A stretch of DNA of 64,000 bases, from assembly GCA_037447655.1 (NCBI GenBank), contig JBBHKE010002967.1:30213-94212 (forward strand), given 5' to 3'. The translations under genes and the position numbers were made by a program. This DNA comes from Zygnema cylindricum. Lineage: Eukaryota; Streptophyta; Zygnematophyceae; Zygnematales; Zygnemataceae. Below are positions 21,920 through 36,900 of this stretch, piece after piece (the first letter of the stretch is position 1; every line of letters starts with the position of its first letter). The notes beneath the pieces are model-generated. The model did not search any database, was not told where the DNA came from, and saw only the letters and a list, made by a program, of their open reading frames with translations.

Positions 21920-24900
21920 CTGTGGGCCAATATTCATCATTAAATTAACGTTTCTTTCTGTCTGCATAAATTTTCTTGGGTGAGAAAAAAAAAATTTACA
22001 TGCAAAAAGGGGGGTTTATGATTTTCAGTAGGGAGTTTGCAGCAGTGCGGGAATGATGACAAGTAGTGTGGGAATCGAATGATCCAAAGTGAAATTTGGG
22101 AACTTAAAAGAAATACTGGTTTCACTTGATCCCAGAAAAACTTTTCAGGTTTTGCAGGAAATGTCAGAAAACTTTCAGAAAGCCGTCGTGGTTACGATTG
22201 AGGGGATCCACAATCTACAAATCATAATCAACCGATTTCCATGGCACGTGAGACACAACCCTACCACTAATTCAATAAATCTATTCAATTCATCCGCCAA
22301 ATTCAACCCGTACTGAGCACCCAGTCCTTGCAGCTTTACTCATTTTCCATATTTCAAACCAAGTTCTCACCGCCTGATAGCTGGAAAAAAACAACCAGTC
22401 ACCCATGAGAAAACATTTGGAAACACTATATGTGGTTACCACAAACTATACATGTACTACACAGGATAGTGCGTGTGTAGTATGGGGAAACAACATATAA
22501 CGCTTCCAATTGTTTTCGCACATTTGAACTATGGTAACAACATCTCAGCAAGGTGGAGCAGTTGCCACGACGAATCTGCAGTAGGGCGACTTTTTCCAAT
22601 GAAATGTGTAATGAATGTTCTCGTACTGCTGAGTGGCTTCTTAAAAAATGCTTTTACTGACCAGATTCTGACTTCCGCAAGTCAATTTGAAGGCACAATC
22701 TTGTAGGGATCATCGTTAAAGAGTGGGAAACTGTGGCCAAGTTATGCATGCTTAGAATATGCGTATCTAACCTTACACCATACTGCATTTTTCACTCATA
22801 AGGTTATTACCCTATCAAGGCTTTACCCGCATTTTGAGGGCAAATCGTACAATTCGTAAAAGAAATTGAATGATTATGTGTACAGATAATCATAAAACTG
22901 TGCGATTACTTCAACATGAGGATAAATTTCTCTCCTGAAATTGCACTATCAGTAAATTTTGCACTAAAAACGTAGAACATGGCCTCATATTCCGCCCTTC
23001 AAATCAATGGTTAGGTTTTTCCACCTTTACGCATTCCTTTCAAAAGGCGACGATCCCGGCGGTAATGTTCCACAGGGAGGACAAAAAGTTGAGCAACTCC
23101 CACTCCAAGGGCGTACAGGGGAGAGATGGGTCCAACTCCTTGGACAAACTTATGGAGCTGACCCCACCCAAAATAGAGAGGGAGGGAAGAGAGAAAGTTT
23201 GAGGGGGAGGGGGAGGGGGAGGGGGAGGGGGAGGGGGAGGGGGAGGGGGAGGGGGAGGGGGAGGGGGAGGGGGAGGGGGAGGGGGAGGGGGAGGGGGAGG
23301 GGGAGGGGGAGGGGGAGGGGGAGGGGGAGGGGGAGGGGGAGGGGGAGGGAGAGGGGGAGGGGGAGGGAGAGGGAGAGGGGGAGGGAGAGGGAGAGGGAGA
23401 GGGAGAGGGAGAGGGAGAGGGAGAGGGAGAGGGAGAGGGAGAGGGAGAGGGAGAGGGAGAGGGAGAGGGAGAGGGAGAGGGAGAGGGAGAGGCGCAGCCG
23501 GTGTAGAGGGAGAGGGAGAGGGAGAGGGAGAGGGAGAGGGAGAGAAACAGAGGCCGACCAACTAACCAGCTGACCACTGACCTCTCAGCTTGGTAAGAGA
23601 GCACAAGCTTTTCCATCAAACTCTGTGTCAACCCACATGACAAGAAAGCTTCCGGAAAACTTTGACAAAACACCAGTTTTTCAACAACAAGATCAAGAAG
23701 CCGATCTACAACGGGTGACGCTGCCTTATGCTTCCTCCTTCCTTTCAAATAGGTAACTTAAACATGTAAAACAAACATGTAGTTTAAGGAACCGACCTGC
23801 CGATGTGATATATCTTCGAGCCACTCTCCAGCTACAGTGCCCCCAAGGCTTCCCCATCCATGAACTCCCTTCGCTCGTACTCCTTTCAACTCCACATCCA
23901 CTTCCTGCCCAAGTCACTCTCAAATTTTTAGGAATCCTTGCTCTAGGAAACCCTTAAAGTGCCTACCAACCCTGCTGCTCCTCTTTAGCTGCTAAAAAGC
24001 CCTGAAAACCCTGAAAAACCTGAAAAATCCTGCTACTCCGATTTTCGACCCAAACAACTTCAATCCACAAATTTCAACAACGTCTTCACGGAAGTCCTGG
24101 ATCAGTCATCTGAGTCATCTCATCGATAGAGCAATTACGCGAAAGAAATTTACCCTAAAGTTGAGGCTGAATCATAAAGGTTTCTAAGAAGCCACACGTA
24201 CATACTCAGCCAGCTGACGTAAAGTACAATTTACCCTCAAAACGGGGGTAAAACTTTGAGAGTGTTATAACCCCATGGCTGACAAAACTACAGTCTAGAG
24301 ATGGAACCCAAAGGCAACCCAGTAAAATACACCATGAATCGCTATTAGCGTCAATATCTCTAATTGGGTGCTGGTATTTTTGCCCTCTGACCACAAAATA
24401 GTGTAAGCAATTCTGATTGCTGTTTTCTTAACACCAGGTCTTAAGCGGTTCGCAAAAAGAATTTGCGTTAAGAAAAAAACAATATAGCATTAAACACACT
24501 ATTTTGTGTGCACAGGAAAAAAAAAACAGGAAAGCAATTAGTGTCATCAACACTAATTGCGATTCACAGTGTAGTAAAAAAACAAAAGGGCGGAGGAGGC
24601 GGGGGGGGAAGGAACTCCTGAGTAGGAATGCCCACCTTCCAGCAAACAAGGTTTGCGAGTTGCGCATAATCGCCTCCTCGAAGTGCTGTTAAGTCCACCC
24701 TTGTAGGAGTGTAGTCTACTCGAATACTCAGAGGACGCATTTCACAAATCTGGGAAAAGACCAAAAACCAAGAAGGAAAAACTGAAAAGTGTTATGGAAT
24801 CCTTCCAGGGAACAGCCCAAACCGTTGATTATTTACTGAATTTTGTTATGTTAAAAGAGTTGTACAACACATCAAACCTTCGATGCACGAATTCTTCAGA

Positions 24901-27900
24901 TGTATCAGTTCTGAACTTAACCAGAAAAAGTGTTTACACTTTAAAGATGCCCAATATAATATCAACTGCACAGGCAAAGTCATCTGCCAACACAAAGAAC
25001 TCCCTCCCCTCATCATCATTTTAAGTTCAAACCAAATGCATTTGAAAGTTCAAATGCTTGAACAGCATTGCAGCACAAACTTGTTCATCAGTTTCCGCAT
25101 AGATTGCAAATAACTTGCTAAATGAGGATGTCTACCATGTGTAGAAACTATCAACAAATGCTATACATTGGAGGTTCATTTGACAACCAATCAGGCAGAT
25201 TTCCAATAGGTAAGGAGCTCCCTGTAGTGATGTGAAGTGTATCAAAAAATCCTCAATATCTTTCAATAAGATAGGCGGCTGAAGTGAATAAACAATACAC
25301 CTATAAAGTACACTGGTTAAAGAATATTTTTGATACAGAAGACTGACCAACAGCAAAATATGAATTCACAGACAAAAAACGCCTTTGGTTCTTTTCCTGT
25401 ACTTTGACTTTCCTGACTACTCCTGTATCCTCGGTTCTGTTGTAAAACAGTTAACAAGTTGAATTGTAACTTAATGGATTTTCATTTGGACTAACAGCCT
25501 GATGTCTGTAAGCCACCACTTTGTCAATTCTTTTTTTTTTTTTTTTTAACTTTCCATTTTATCGCACTTCCTATATGCTATGGTTGTTATTCTTTTCCAA
25601 GGCCACAGTATACTGAAGGTCAGTTTTACCTCAAAACTATATGATTGATTATGGATAAAATACAATATTTGATAAACAGTTTGTAACCATGAAAATGGAG
25701 GGCTGTATAACGATGGGCAGTGTACTGTACTTTATGTATACCTGAAAAAATGGTAGTAGAGCCTCGGCCTCTGCTGCCGCCTCCAAATCCTGGGCAGTGA
25801 GCACCGCAACAGGGACAGGCAACCCTACGGTTGAGCTTCCACCTTTCCCTTGACTTGGTGTTCCAGATACACCCTCGGGAGGGATAAAAAACAAGGTGAC
25901 AAAGTCAAGGTGTCTTTGTTCTAAATGAAGTCGAACAGGAAACAGTGCGAGTGTTAACCTGTCCAAAAATACCAGGAGAGCTATCAGCAAGTCTGATAAA
26001 AGCAGCAACGAGGACACTCATCTTTCTGATGATAATCACGGGAAGACATGCTACGTCTGCCAATGCCATGAAATTAGCTCTTATGATGATCACAATGATG
26101 AAAACTTCTTATCTCTTACGACATAATTTCATTTCCTTCAATATCATGCGAGACACAACAGTGGAGCAGGCTCTTATACACCAGCATGTTCATAAATTCT
26201 CAGGATTATCTGGAGATCTTGGTGCAAATGACACACCTGTACTCCTCAAAAATTGCCGATGGGTCTGGTCGGACAGCATCCATAAGAACACGAACCGCCC
26301 TTGCTGATGCTTCACGAGGAAGAGCTTTTGAACGATGATAACCCATCACCAACTGCCACGGGGCATCACGACTACGGTCATAGACTCCCACGTCTCTGAC
26401 ACTCACTGCAAGACGAGATGCATAGACTCTTCCAGGACCAAACGTGTCTTGCTGAATCTCCATGCCTTCAAGTACTACCTCCATGCACATGTCTGTCTGC
26501 CGATTAGAGTTCCAGGATATTCCAGTCCGGATAGCCTCACCGCCTGTGTTTATGGGCCAATCATTTCCTCCGTACAGGCGCCATCTGACACTCACTTCCT
26601 TCATATGGACTCTCCTTATTGACGGTGGGTACCGCTTAGAAAGAGATAGGCTTTTTCCTCCCCTCGATCGCCTATCACCTTTCCTTCCTTCGCTTAACGG
26701 ATCAACGTCTGGCATAGAGGCTCCTGCTTGTCGATCACCATCGAAATCTATATTTTTTGGTTCAGGAACATGATTTTCTCGTACATTGGCTGCTTGACCC
26801 TCATACCATCCTGAATGAATCTGCACTCTTCCTGCCTGTCGTTTTCTTCCTATAGGCCTTTGCTCTCCCTCTGATTCCTGCAAAACTGCCTGATCGGCCC
26901 TCTCTTCCATGTATCTACAGCCAGACTTGTAAAAGTCCTCAATGACAACAGGAAGTTTTGGCATGCTACAAGATGCCATATCAGCCCTTGAGTTTTTTCT
27001 ATGGAAAGATTCATGGACACCGTCATTACTTTGAAATGCTGAATTGGAGAATAAGGCGCTTGTTAGCGTATTGACACCTGGATTACTGCTCATCCCACTG
27101 CTCATCACATTGCTTAAATTCTCCTCTGACATCTCAGCTTCAACGCCAATTGTATCACAACCTCCACTACTTGACAAAGCTTCTGTGCTGCCAAAACCGC
27201 CTTGTTGCTGTACATTCTTGCTCTTCATAGGCGGCTGGTCTCCTCTTCGAGGACTAACAAATGCATCCTCACTCAAACCTGCAAGAACTCTCTGGATAAC
27301 AGTATTGCAACTGCCAGCTATGTACACATTCCTGTCTTCTTGCAACGCATGTCCTGCTCCATCGGAGGAAACCTCCTGATTTGCTTCATTTCCTTGACAG
27401 GAAGACGCCATTTGTCCTTCAGATTGTCCTCCACAACTCCTCTTGACGACGTCGTCAACAGACGCTGGAGTGACAGACCAGATTTCTCCACCACCTAATG
27501 GAATAGCAGTAGCTGTCGCAGGAGGCCGTGTAGGGACCACGTCAGAAGCGAGTAACTGTGATAACTGAGAAGCCAAACGCCCAATCGCAGCTGTTGTATC
27601 TCGGCACGTCTCAAATCGAATCAGACAGTTTGTGCAACTGACCACCAGAGGAGGCGACTCTCCTTCTACCATGCTCACATGCGCTTCCATAACTGCTGCC
27701 CGCGCAACCTGATAAACGATCCCAACCAAATAATCTTTAATCGTCTATAATGCCCTTTCATATGAACTTGAAAGACCTTCACATATACAATGCTCATATG
27801 GACATTTTGTGATGATCACACTCGGAACTCTTAAACTCTAACGTCTGCAGATGCACCAAAGCAAAAAAACAGTTTTGACCCCTGCACTTGAAACAAAAGT

Positions 27901-30900
27901 TCATCGTTGAAAAGCAGATGTGTTTCAACCCTTGCCATCATTAACGAGAGCAAACAAACTATCTATCAGCACCAACGAGTGACCAGTCACCAATAAAAGT
28001 GGCTTCACTGACCACATACATTACCTACCAGCTTAAGAGCAGAAGACTACATATACTGAAGCTACAAAGTTCACAACTACAAGTATGGCTTGCCCTTAGC
28101 GAAGTTCATAATTGTGTAATCATTTATAATCAACACTAATAATGGCGCAATCATCCAAAACCGGGTGTGATCCACAACTATTTATGTTCTGTCAAAAAAC
28201 AAATTGCGTCAGTTAAGTTCACAAAACTATTAGATAGACTTGGTTCAAAAACTGGTGCGGACCAGACAAACAGTGACGAACACGTACTGCATGGCATGAA
28301 CCAACGAAAGTGGGCGAAAATGTACCTGCACAAATCCTGCTTGCTGCAGAATAGCCCGAGTGTAGACTCCACGGGGAACTGTCCGAGAAGACCGGACACC
28401 TATATCTACTATACTTCCTGCCGCATCTCTCAGCCATATTGTGCAAGCTGCTGTTGGTTTTGCCCCAATAGAGATATCACTCGCCAATCGTATAGCTGAA
28501 GCTGCCATAACACAGGCCACAGCCGCTCCGTCTGGAGCCAGTCTGCAATCTGAATTTATATTGTATACATGAAACAAACAATAGAAATCAGAAATGCAAC
28601 TTTGCCCACCTGAAACAATTTGAGAGGGAGTCTATTGACACTTGAAACCTCATTACCAATCCAGGATAACAAAGAAGAACTCTCCTGAGAGGCCCTGCGA
28701 TACATATGCAACTGATATAAGCTGAACTTGATTTAATTAATACATTGAAATTTGTTGCATAAATGATCATTTCAAAACAATACTTCAAGCAGGTTCAGGC
28801 AAGGCTCACATTCACCTGCAAAAGTACAATTTGCAGATGTCGTAGAAGTGTCCAATGCCTCAGGCCCAGGTTCATATACAACCGCAGAGTCATAAACATC
28901 AAGCAACAAGTACACTGAAGACACCACGATAATTTCGTCCAACTTTGACTCCATCCGCTCTGCCTTTACGCCAGAAATATCACTCGCTCCACGTTTTTCC
29001 TCTGAGACCTTTTCCCTCGACTCTTCCATATCCACACTTTCCCCTTTCACCTCCTCTACAAACTCCTGTAGGGCCTGAAGCCAATCGAAGCGCCCCCCTT
29101 TTCCTATCAAGGTTCCACCCCTCAGACTTACAGCAATGACAGCATCACTGCTCCGTCCACCTCCTGGCCATGCGACATATGTCACAGTCGAACCAACCAA
29201 AGCATCTGCCAATGCATTACCCTCCCCTACTCCGCCATCTCCTCTACCTAAAGAAGCTCTGCTACACTCAAATGCTAACCATTCACCTTCGTGCCCACCA
29301 GTATCAGAAAAAGCGTCACACCTTTCCCCACTCCATGAACTTCCTGCCATTCCTGGAGTTTCTGTTTCCTGAGGTGTGTTATAAAGACCGGATGTACCGA
29401 CATGGGCACACGGGCAATCAAAACTGCAGTTGTCTGGAAAACTATGGGCATAAACGCCTCGACTAGATGTACCCATCTGCGTTTCTGGTGAAATGTTAAC
29501 ATCCGGTCCTGCGACATAAATCTGGCAATCCTGATGTTGCAGCCATGAATATTGACTGTCTGGCACGCCTCCCACGGCTACTGCATGAAAGGCAGAAGTA
29601 TTTTCTAGTTTTAGACGTACATGTTTCCAGCCCCGACCCCAATCGGGCCTTTTTTGCCATACTGGCCTGTCATTATCCTTATCAAGTCGATTATTTTCCT
29701 TTCCATGGATGTTACTGCCTGGTTCAGAAGCTCCCAAGTGGACAACGATTTCCAAGGAGACACAAGAAAAGTGGCAGGCTACCTGTAGACCCTCCTCACC
29801 TTTAAGCGGACCACTAACTTGCCTAATGTCCTCAAAAGGTGCTCGCGGACATGTTTCTTGTAACAGACCAGGATCAATGAATTGTTTCAACACAAAATCC
29901 AAACATCGGAAGACCTTCATGAGGAGTCTAACCTGCTCAGCAGACACAGAAACAACCACATGACCAACCTTTACAGCTGCTTGAATGGGAGATGATGCCA
30001 TCATCTGTTCCCGGACCTCACATGCATGAAGATCCTCTACTCCTGCTTCACTCACTGCTGCCGCAGCAAAATCCGATCCATGGCCCCCACCTACTCCACT
30101 TCCTCCATCGGCCCTCTTTCGTTGAGCCATAGTTGCATCCCACGCCTCCCTCAACAGCCATGTTCCTGTCTTTGCCCTTTGAGATGACAGAATCTCCACC
30201 GACACGGCACTGAAATCTGGCATATCTGACCTTCTTCCTGTCGCGACATTTCTTATGCTTGTAGACTGAGGCTCTGTTGAGGCTCCTTTAAACTCCTTAG
30301 CTGTTAGACTGAAAATACGGCATGGAAGTCCAAAGAATGGATCAGATTGTGTTTGAGAATCAACACCTTTTTGTGTGTCTCTTGCTGAAAGCAGGAATGC
30401 ATCTACTCTGGCGAGAGACACACTAAGTCTATCTTTGCTAGATGGAACTAAAGCGCCAACCACTCCCTCTCCCTCTTTTTGAGACAGTTGTTCAAAAAAT
30501 ATCAGTGACTGCTGGCCTTCCCCACAAGCTCCTGAACGAAAACCACTTGCCCTTCCACTATTCTGTGTCAAACCTCTGACATCAACTACAATAAAACAAC
30601 CCTGCTGAGGAAAACTGTTTGTGCAAAACTTAACATCGAGAGAGACTTTGTTGTTCCTGTCCACAACCTTGTCGTCCTCTGACAGTCCATAACAAAGTCC
30701 TATCCGGAGAAATTCACATTGAACGTAGACACGGAGTTCATCAATGGGCCGACCCTGCCCTGTCTCCGCTTCACCATTGCGTACATCGACCCCAATTTCC
30801 TGTTTTGATGCCCCATGTTGCCAACAACTAGTTTCTTTTCCATTCCTGTACCCAGAAGTCTGTTTGAAATGAGCCCCGAGGGTCCCCAATCCATATGTCC

Positions 30901-33900
30901 ATCCTGCGATCATAGGCTGAATCCTACTGACTACATCCAGGTCTAGCCATAATGTAGCAGGAAGTAAGGAGATTGTGATATCAAGAGTGCCCTTTCCTTC
31001 TTCCCGGCCTCTTGTCCAGGCAGTGCTACTTGTCTGACGAGGAGGAAGCCATGAAATAGTGGCGCGTATTGCAGTCACATCTTGAAAATGGAATGTTTTA
31101 TTAGTGTCAGTATTCTTCGTTGGAGATGTCAAACTGCCAAAGTCCAGATATCGCCTTCGCTCCATGCCTCCCAATTTGGCGCTACAAGGGTCAATACTTC
31201 TGTAGCCCGAGGGAAGAGCGTTCATGACTTGCTTAGATAAATCATTAAAAGTTGGCAAAGATGGTAAATTACCAGGCACTTGCTCTGCTAACTCAGCTAC
31301 CATTACCGTGACCTCAGTCACAGTTTGGTGATCAGACGTCTGCAATAAATTAAAAACAGAAGGAATTCTTCAGCTAACACAAATAGTGTAGTACATCTGA
31401 CGTTACAGAGTGAATCATCATTAGAGTTAAGAAAAAGAAAAAAAAAACGTGGGGTTTATTTGTGTTATTGATTCTAGCTTAGGTTCGAGCAGCTTGGATG
31501 ATTTTCAAAACCTTACCCAACTAGCTTTAAGAAAGAAACAATTAGCATATTTAACGCCATTTTATGTTTCAGGCAAAAAAACGGGTACCAAAAAAGTGTT
31601 GTCAACCCTGACAGCGATTCACGGGGCGCTGCTCTGCAACTATGGGAACCAAGGATACATATATAGTACCTAACATTGCACTTCTTGTATGTGTCACCAC
31701 ATATGACACCCTTAGCATGCACAACATGATGAAAAGTGTCAATTCAAACTGCTAAAAAACCATGCTGTCTCCATCAGTGACACATTTCTTTCGAAACTAT
31801 GCATTCTTGGCAATGAATATAAATAATATGGTTCTCAATCAACAGAAACATCAAGGGTCTAAAATACACATTTGCCACCAGCAGAATGGAAACAGATTTA
31901 CTAGCAGCTTACAATTAAGGAGATAACGGTCTGCTTAACCAAGACCTCCAAATATCCTGGCGTCCTCTTTCCTTCTTCCAACTCCTCTTCTGTTTTTTCC
32001 AGCAGACAGGCAGGGATTGAAGGCTCTCGACCCTTATCCAGCTCTTCTTCACTTTCACTATATACATATTCGCTCCCATAATATCGGAGATTGTTACCAG
32101 GATGTCTTGATTCCACAAACGCCCATTCATTCCCATTGTCTTCTGACCCATCAGTTGTTAATGCTTCAGTTCCAAATTTAAAGGTGCCCCCATCATCCAT
32201 GAAATAATTGTGGCTGCCAGTGAGAGGAGGAATACAATCATGGAAACTCCTATAAAGAATGTCTTCTTCAACGGTTTTGGCCATGTGATACACTGAATTT
32301 ACATTAGGCGTGGTATCGCAGTGCACTTCAGGAGAGCTTTGATAATCAGGCTTCATCTCGTCCTCATAGAAAAGACGAACAGTTACCGAAACTAGCCGAA
32401 CAGTTGCAGAAATGTGGGCCGAGACAGCAGGGACTGCAAAACCGTAGAGAAGACATCAGGCCATCAGGACAGCTGCACCAATCTTTACATAATCGTCAAG
32501 TAAAAATCTTAAAAAATCGAATCATCATTTGGAAAAACTTGCTTGCTATTTGTGACTTTTCTCAATTGGCTATTGACCAATCCTACATAATTAGGTGTAC
32601 AAATAACCTTCCATAAAAGCTTCTGCAAAATGCATAAACACCACCAAAGTTTTCTGCAAAGTATACCGTGATTAGGACAGATGAAGCACCAATCCTACAA
32701 AGCCAGACAGAAAACAATAAAGGCTGTCCAGATAGGCATGGAACAGTCACAACAGCATACATCCCATAACAAGGCAAAGACGCGAAATTGTCACAAACAA
32801 TGTAAAACAAGAAATCAGAACCAACCAAACCAATAAGTTCAGATTTCACGATGACATCCCATTGCCCTCATTCCCGCTCCCTCTTGCCCCTTCCCCTCCT
32901 CCTCACCATAATTCTGATCCTTACCCTTCTCCCAAACCTCCTTCCGTCCTCAGCCCTCTCATCTGTCTGCTCTGCCCCTGCCTCCCCCTCCCCCTCCCCC
33001 TATCCCCCTCCCCCTCACTCTCTCCCGCCCTCCCTTCCTCCCATCACCTGGCAAAGCTGCGGTTGCTCCGGCAGCGAGGTTAGAGGTTGCCGTTATGGCA
33101 CTTAGGGCGCTGCAAGTCCAGGTCCAGAGCCCACTGCCGCATACACTGCTGGAACTTCCCAAACTGTTGTCGAGGCAATCGAAAAACTCGTCCACACTAC
33201 ATCCAGTACACAACCAAAACGATTTAGTGAAACCGTAGTCATGGAGCTCAACGGTTCCTTCTAGTACCTGATGACTCAGGCATAATCCGGCAATGTAACG
33301 ACTTGCCAGTTCTTCGAGATTGTGACACTTTAAGAATGTTAAATAGAAGACGAAAAAACCAACGATTGTGAGTGTAAATCAAAATCGAGTGCAGAGGAGA
33401 TAATCGTGTGTTCGACAATGTCAACAAAGAGAAGAGTGATCTTATGCCTAACGAAATTGGTGTGCAAAAAATGCACCTTCAAACACCAAATGACAAGCGT
33501 GAGACATTCTGAGGGCAAGCTGTTTTCTTCAAAACTAATGCATAGTTATACATTAAAACAAATATTTCACATCCTACACACTTTAAGAAAAGTCTAATAC
33601 ACGGGCAAAGCTGAATTGAAGGGCACAGATTCCCAACTACAAAGACATGCAACGCCAGAACATAGGTTCACATTCTGGTGGTTTGAATCACGAACAGGAA
33701 CAAGAGGTTGCCGTCACAGTTTAGGATGAAATGAGAAAGCGTTCCCATTCTTCATGCTTTAACACATCGTCAAAGTTTGTGGATTCAATATGACTTTCTT
33801 GACCTACTCAGACCAGTAAAAGATCTAGGCCTATCCATAAACTTGACCTTATCATTTAATGCCTGATAAACAAGCAAATCGCCAACTAGGTGTAACCATG

Positions 33901-36900
33901 CAAATCTCCTCAGATCGATGGTCTAGAGTTTTTCCAATAAGCATGCCATTTAACCACCAATCTATGCGATTGATTAATCATAGAACATTCATTTCAACTC
34001 CATCATGGTCTTTCATAATTTAAAATATTTTACGGTGCGAGCTGCATAATATTTTGAAGGTGTGAAATTTCGGTTCCTCTACCAACAAAACCTACTGAGA
34101 GATTGCATGGCCCACTCTCAAATCTGATTGTGAGCATTATTATGCAACCATAACTCTTGCTTGCCACAACGTCAATTGCATATGAACTTTAATACATTCT
34201 ACTTTTCTTATCATTACATTATTAAGAATTTTACTATATTGCAGGGATATCCATCACTAACCTTGCGGCCAAATCCGCCTCCTGTGCCACCTCATCCTCT
34301 CCCTCTCCGTCATCTCCGGCCCAGTGCATCCAATTTGGTATGAAATGTGACACAGGCAAAAACTCAGTCTCTGCCCCGGTGGAGTCCTCATCAGTCTGAA
34401 AACGGAAAGTGTTTAGGCTAGAGCTTAAAATCCCCGACCGCTGGTTGCCAGCCTCTGGCACCCCTTTCTGTTTGTCAAGTCCCTTCTGGAATCCAATCTG
34501 CAGACCACCACCAACTCTTCTAGAATCACCTGTATAGCTGTACAATTTTCCTCTCCCTCTAATTCCCATACATGAACTGTGAAGCGACTCACTATTAGAC
34601 TCTGAATAACAAGACTCTGAAGGCTGAAGCACACTGTTTCTCAGCTGAGATGGCATAGGACAACTATTTGTCACGTCCTTATCCCGTTCATCACTACTAC
34701 ACCGAGAATCACAATCTACTGGCTGACAGCACACTGCAAAAAGGCGAAGCAGCAACCTGACATCCTGAGGATGCAAGTCAACACTCAGAGGGTTCAAAGA
34801 CAAATCCATTGAAACATTTGACATTTGAACGCCTCTTCCCTCGCGCCAAGGCATGTTAACTAGCAAGCTGCCACTCGTTGCACCTTCGGTTCCACGGACA
34901 AGAAACCGTCTGTCTTCGTGGACACTGCTTTGCAACAGATCATCTTTAAGTCGCTTCCCTGCGGAATGTTGTTCTTTCAAGATCTTGAAGTCTCTATGCA
35001 TAAAATCCTTGGCAAATTTATTCCGGCCATGTTGCCCCTTTTCCCGTAAATTGTTTGCAGCAGTACCTATTCCCTTATTCATAACAACATAGTCAGCCTG
35101 GTGAGACTCTGCCAGGTCCATAAATTGGTGAGAACTTCTGGAGGTAGTATTTGCACCATCAACTAGCTCCAAGACCATTCCTGTAAAAGAAACACACTTA
35201 GATACTAAATATTCTCTTCTTAAACCATCCGAATTTGAAACAGAACAGCTTTCATAACCCCTCTGTAAGCCTTCATCTGTCCTTCCGTCTGCTTTGTTGC
35301 CATAGTCCAAAGAGCTTACCCGCATGACAAGCATGCAGGTTTGTCTCCCCTCACAGGGGCCTAAATTGCCATCTTTTGTTGGTTGTGAAGGAAACAGCGG
35401 TAATGTAACTTCCAGGCGCACCACTAAGCCAACAACCTTAACTTTGAGACCCAGTAGAATCTTTTCAACAAGCCGTGCAATACCTCTCACACCATCTTCC
35501 ACTCCCAAATACGCCGCAGTCGTTCCTCCACCTCGGTCACTTGCACTGTCGTACGAGGACTCTGGAAACGCCTCGTTGTTTCTGCTCGGGCCATGTCCAT
35601 CCTCCTCCATATCCCCAAAACTACCATCACATTCCATGCTACCATCACTGGAGTCTCGTGTCTGGCCGGGGGAACGTGGTGTCCACTCTGGTTTCTGCTG
35701 GGGTTTCAGGACAATTTCCACGTCATGCAGTTCCACAACACATGACTGTGAAGTCAAACTTTTCCATGGGACTGTGGCACGGACTGTCCCCACATAGCCA
35801 GACGTCACCGCAATACCCGGGCATTTTAGCTGCACCATAACAACATCAACAAAAGTACACCGTGTTTAAATATTAGCATCAATGAGGCCATGTCGGTGCC
35901 CCTAAGTTTTACCCCTCAAACCCAGAATGGTATAAATGACTCTAATTGTTGACTTCTTAACACTATGGTCCAAAACCGGCCACGTCATTCAGAACTGAAT
36001 TAGAAGTAGTAGCATTAACATAAACCCCACGCTAATAATTCACATTCTCAGCCCAAAAAAGGATGACAATGAATTTGAAAACAAATTTCCACGTTGCCAA
36101 TTACAGCTGTCCTATTCTATACAAAAATGAGCATTTTTCAAATAAAGACTTTGTTACCACCCATGGTGGCATCCCCTCGACTGTAGGTTTTATACTTTAC
36201 AGCTAAAGGAAGATAAAGGGGTTAAAATCACTCTAGTTTTACTGATCACCGTTAAATTATAATCAAAATAAATGGCTGAGTCAAATTGCAAATAGAGCAT
36301 TCAAATATGCAATTTGTCCTGGCATCCCCTCCACTGTAAGTGGTTCATGCTTTACATATAAAAAAAGTTAGAGTAGTTGAATATAATTCTAGTTTTATTA
36401 TACACTGTCAAATCAAAATAAACAGCTGAACCAATTGCATTATACCATCCATTGCACATGAAAAAACAGAAAATAGTGGAAACAAATTATAATACAGTAC
36501 AAATGTAGACGAAAGAAGACAAAAAAAGATGGCTACACAATACAAAATATAGCAGTTATAACACACAATAGTTCCTTGATAGAGCATTTTTCAAATATGC
36601 ACCTTTTTACCACCCATGAGGGCATCCCCTCACCTAGAAATGTTTTATACTTTACACATTAAGGTATAAAGGTCATAAACGGTTCTAATTTTATTGATTA
36701 CCGTCAATTGATAATCAAAATAAGGAGAGAGGTCAATTGCATAATACCCTCCATTGTACATGAAAAGACATACAATACTGGAAAACATCATGAACAAATT
36801 TAGTTGGAATTGGATGAAAGAGGATAGAAGATGGAAGAAGATGAAGTTGACGAAAAAACTACAGCAGAACAAGTGTGATAACCACGACTACGACCCTAAC

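Noticed and set aside
23011-23748. 245-codon Pro/Ser frame and its Arg/Gly and Pro/Leu counterparts
   Set aside because: Generated by the GGGGGA/GGGAGA repeat in ATG2 intron 10; only its last 44 codons are real (ATG2 exon 11).
29136-29963. Several plus-strand frames over ATG2 exon 5
   Set aside because: Shadows of the strong minus-strand coding exon.
32959-33047. Gly/Arg-rich extension of ATG2 exon 3
   Set aside because: A good donor at 33048|33047 and exact phase to exon 4 show that this GGGGGA-rich part is intronic.
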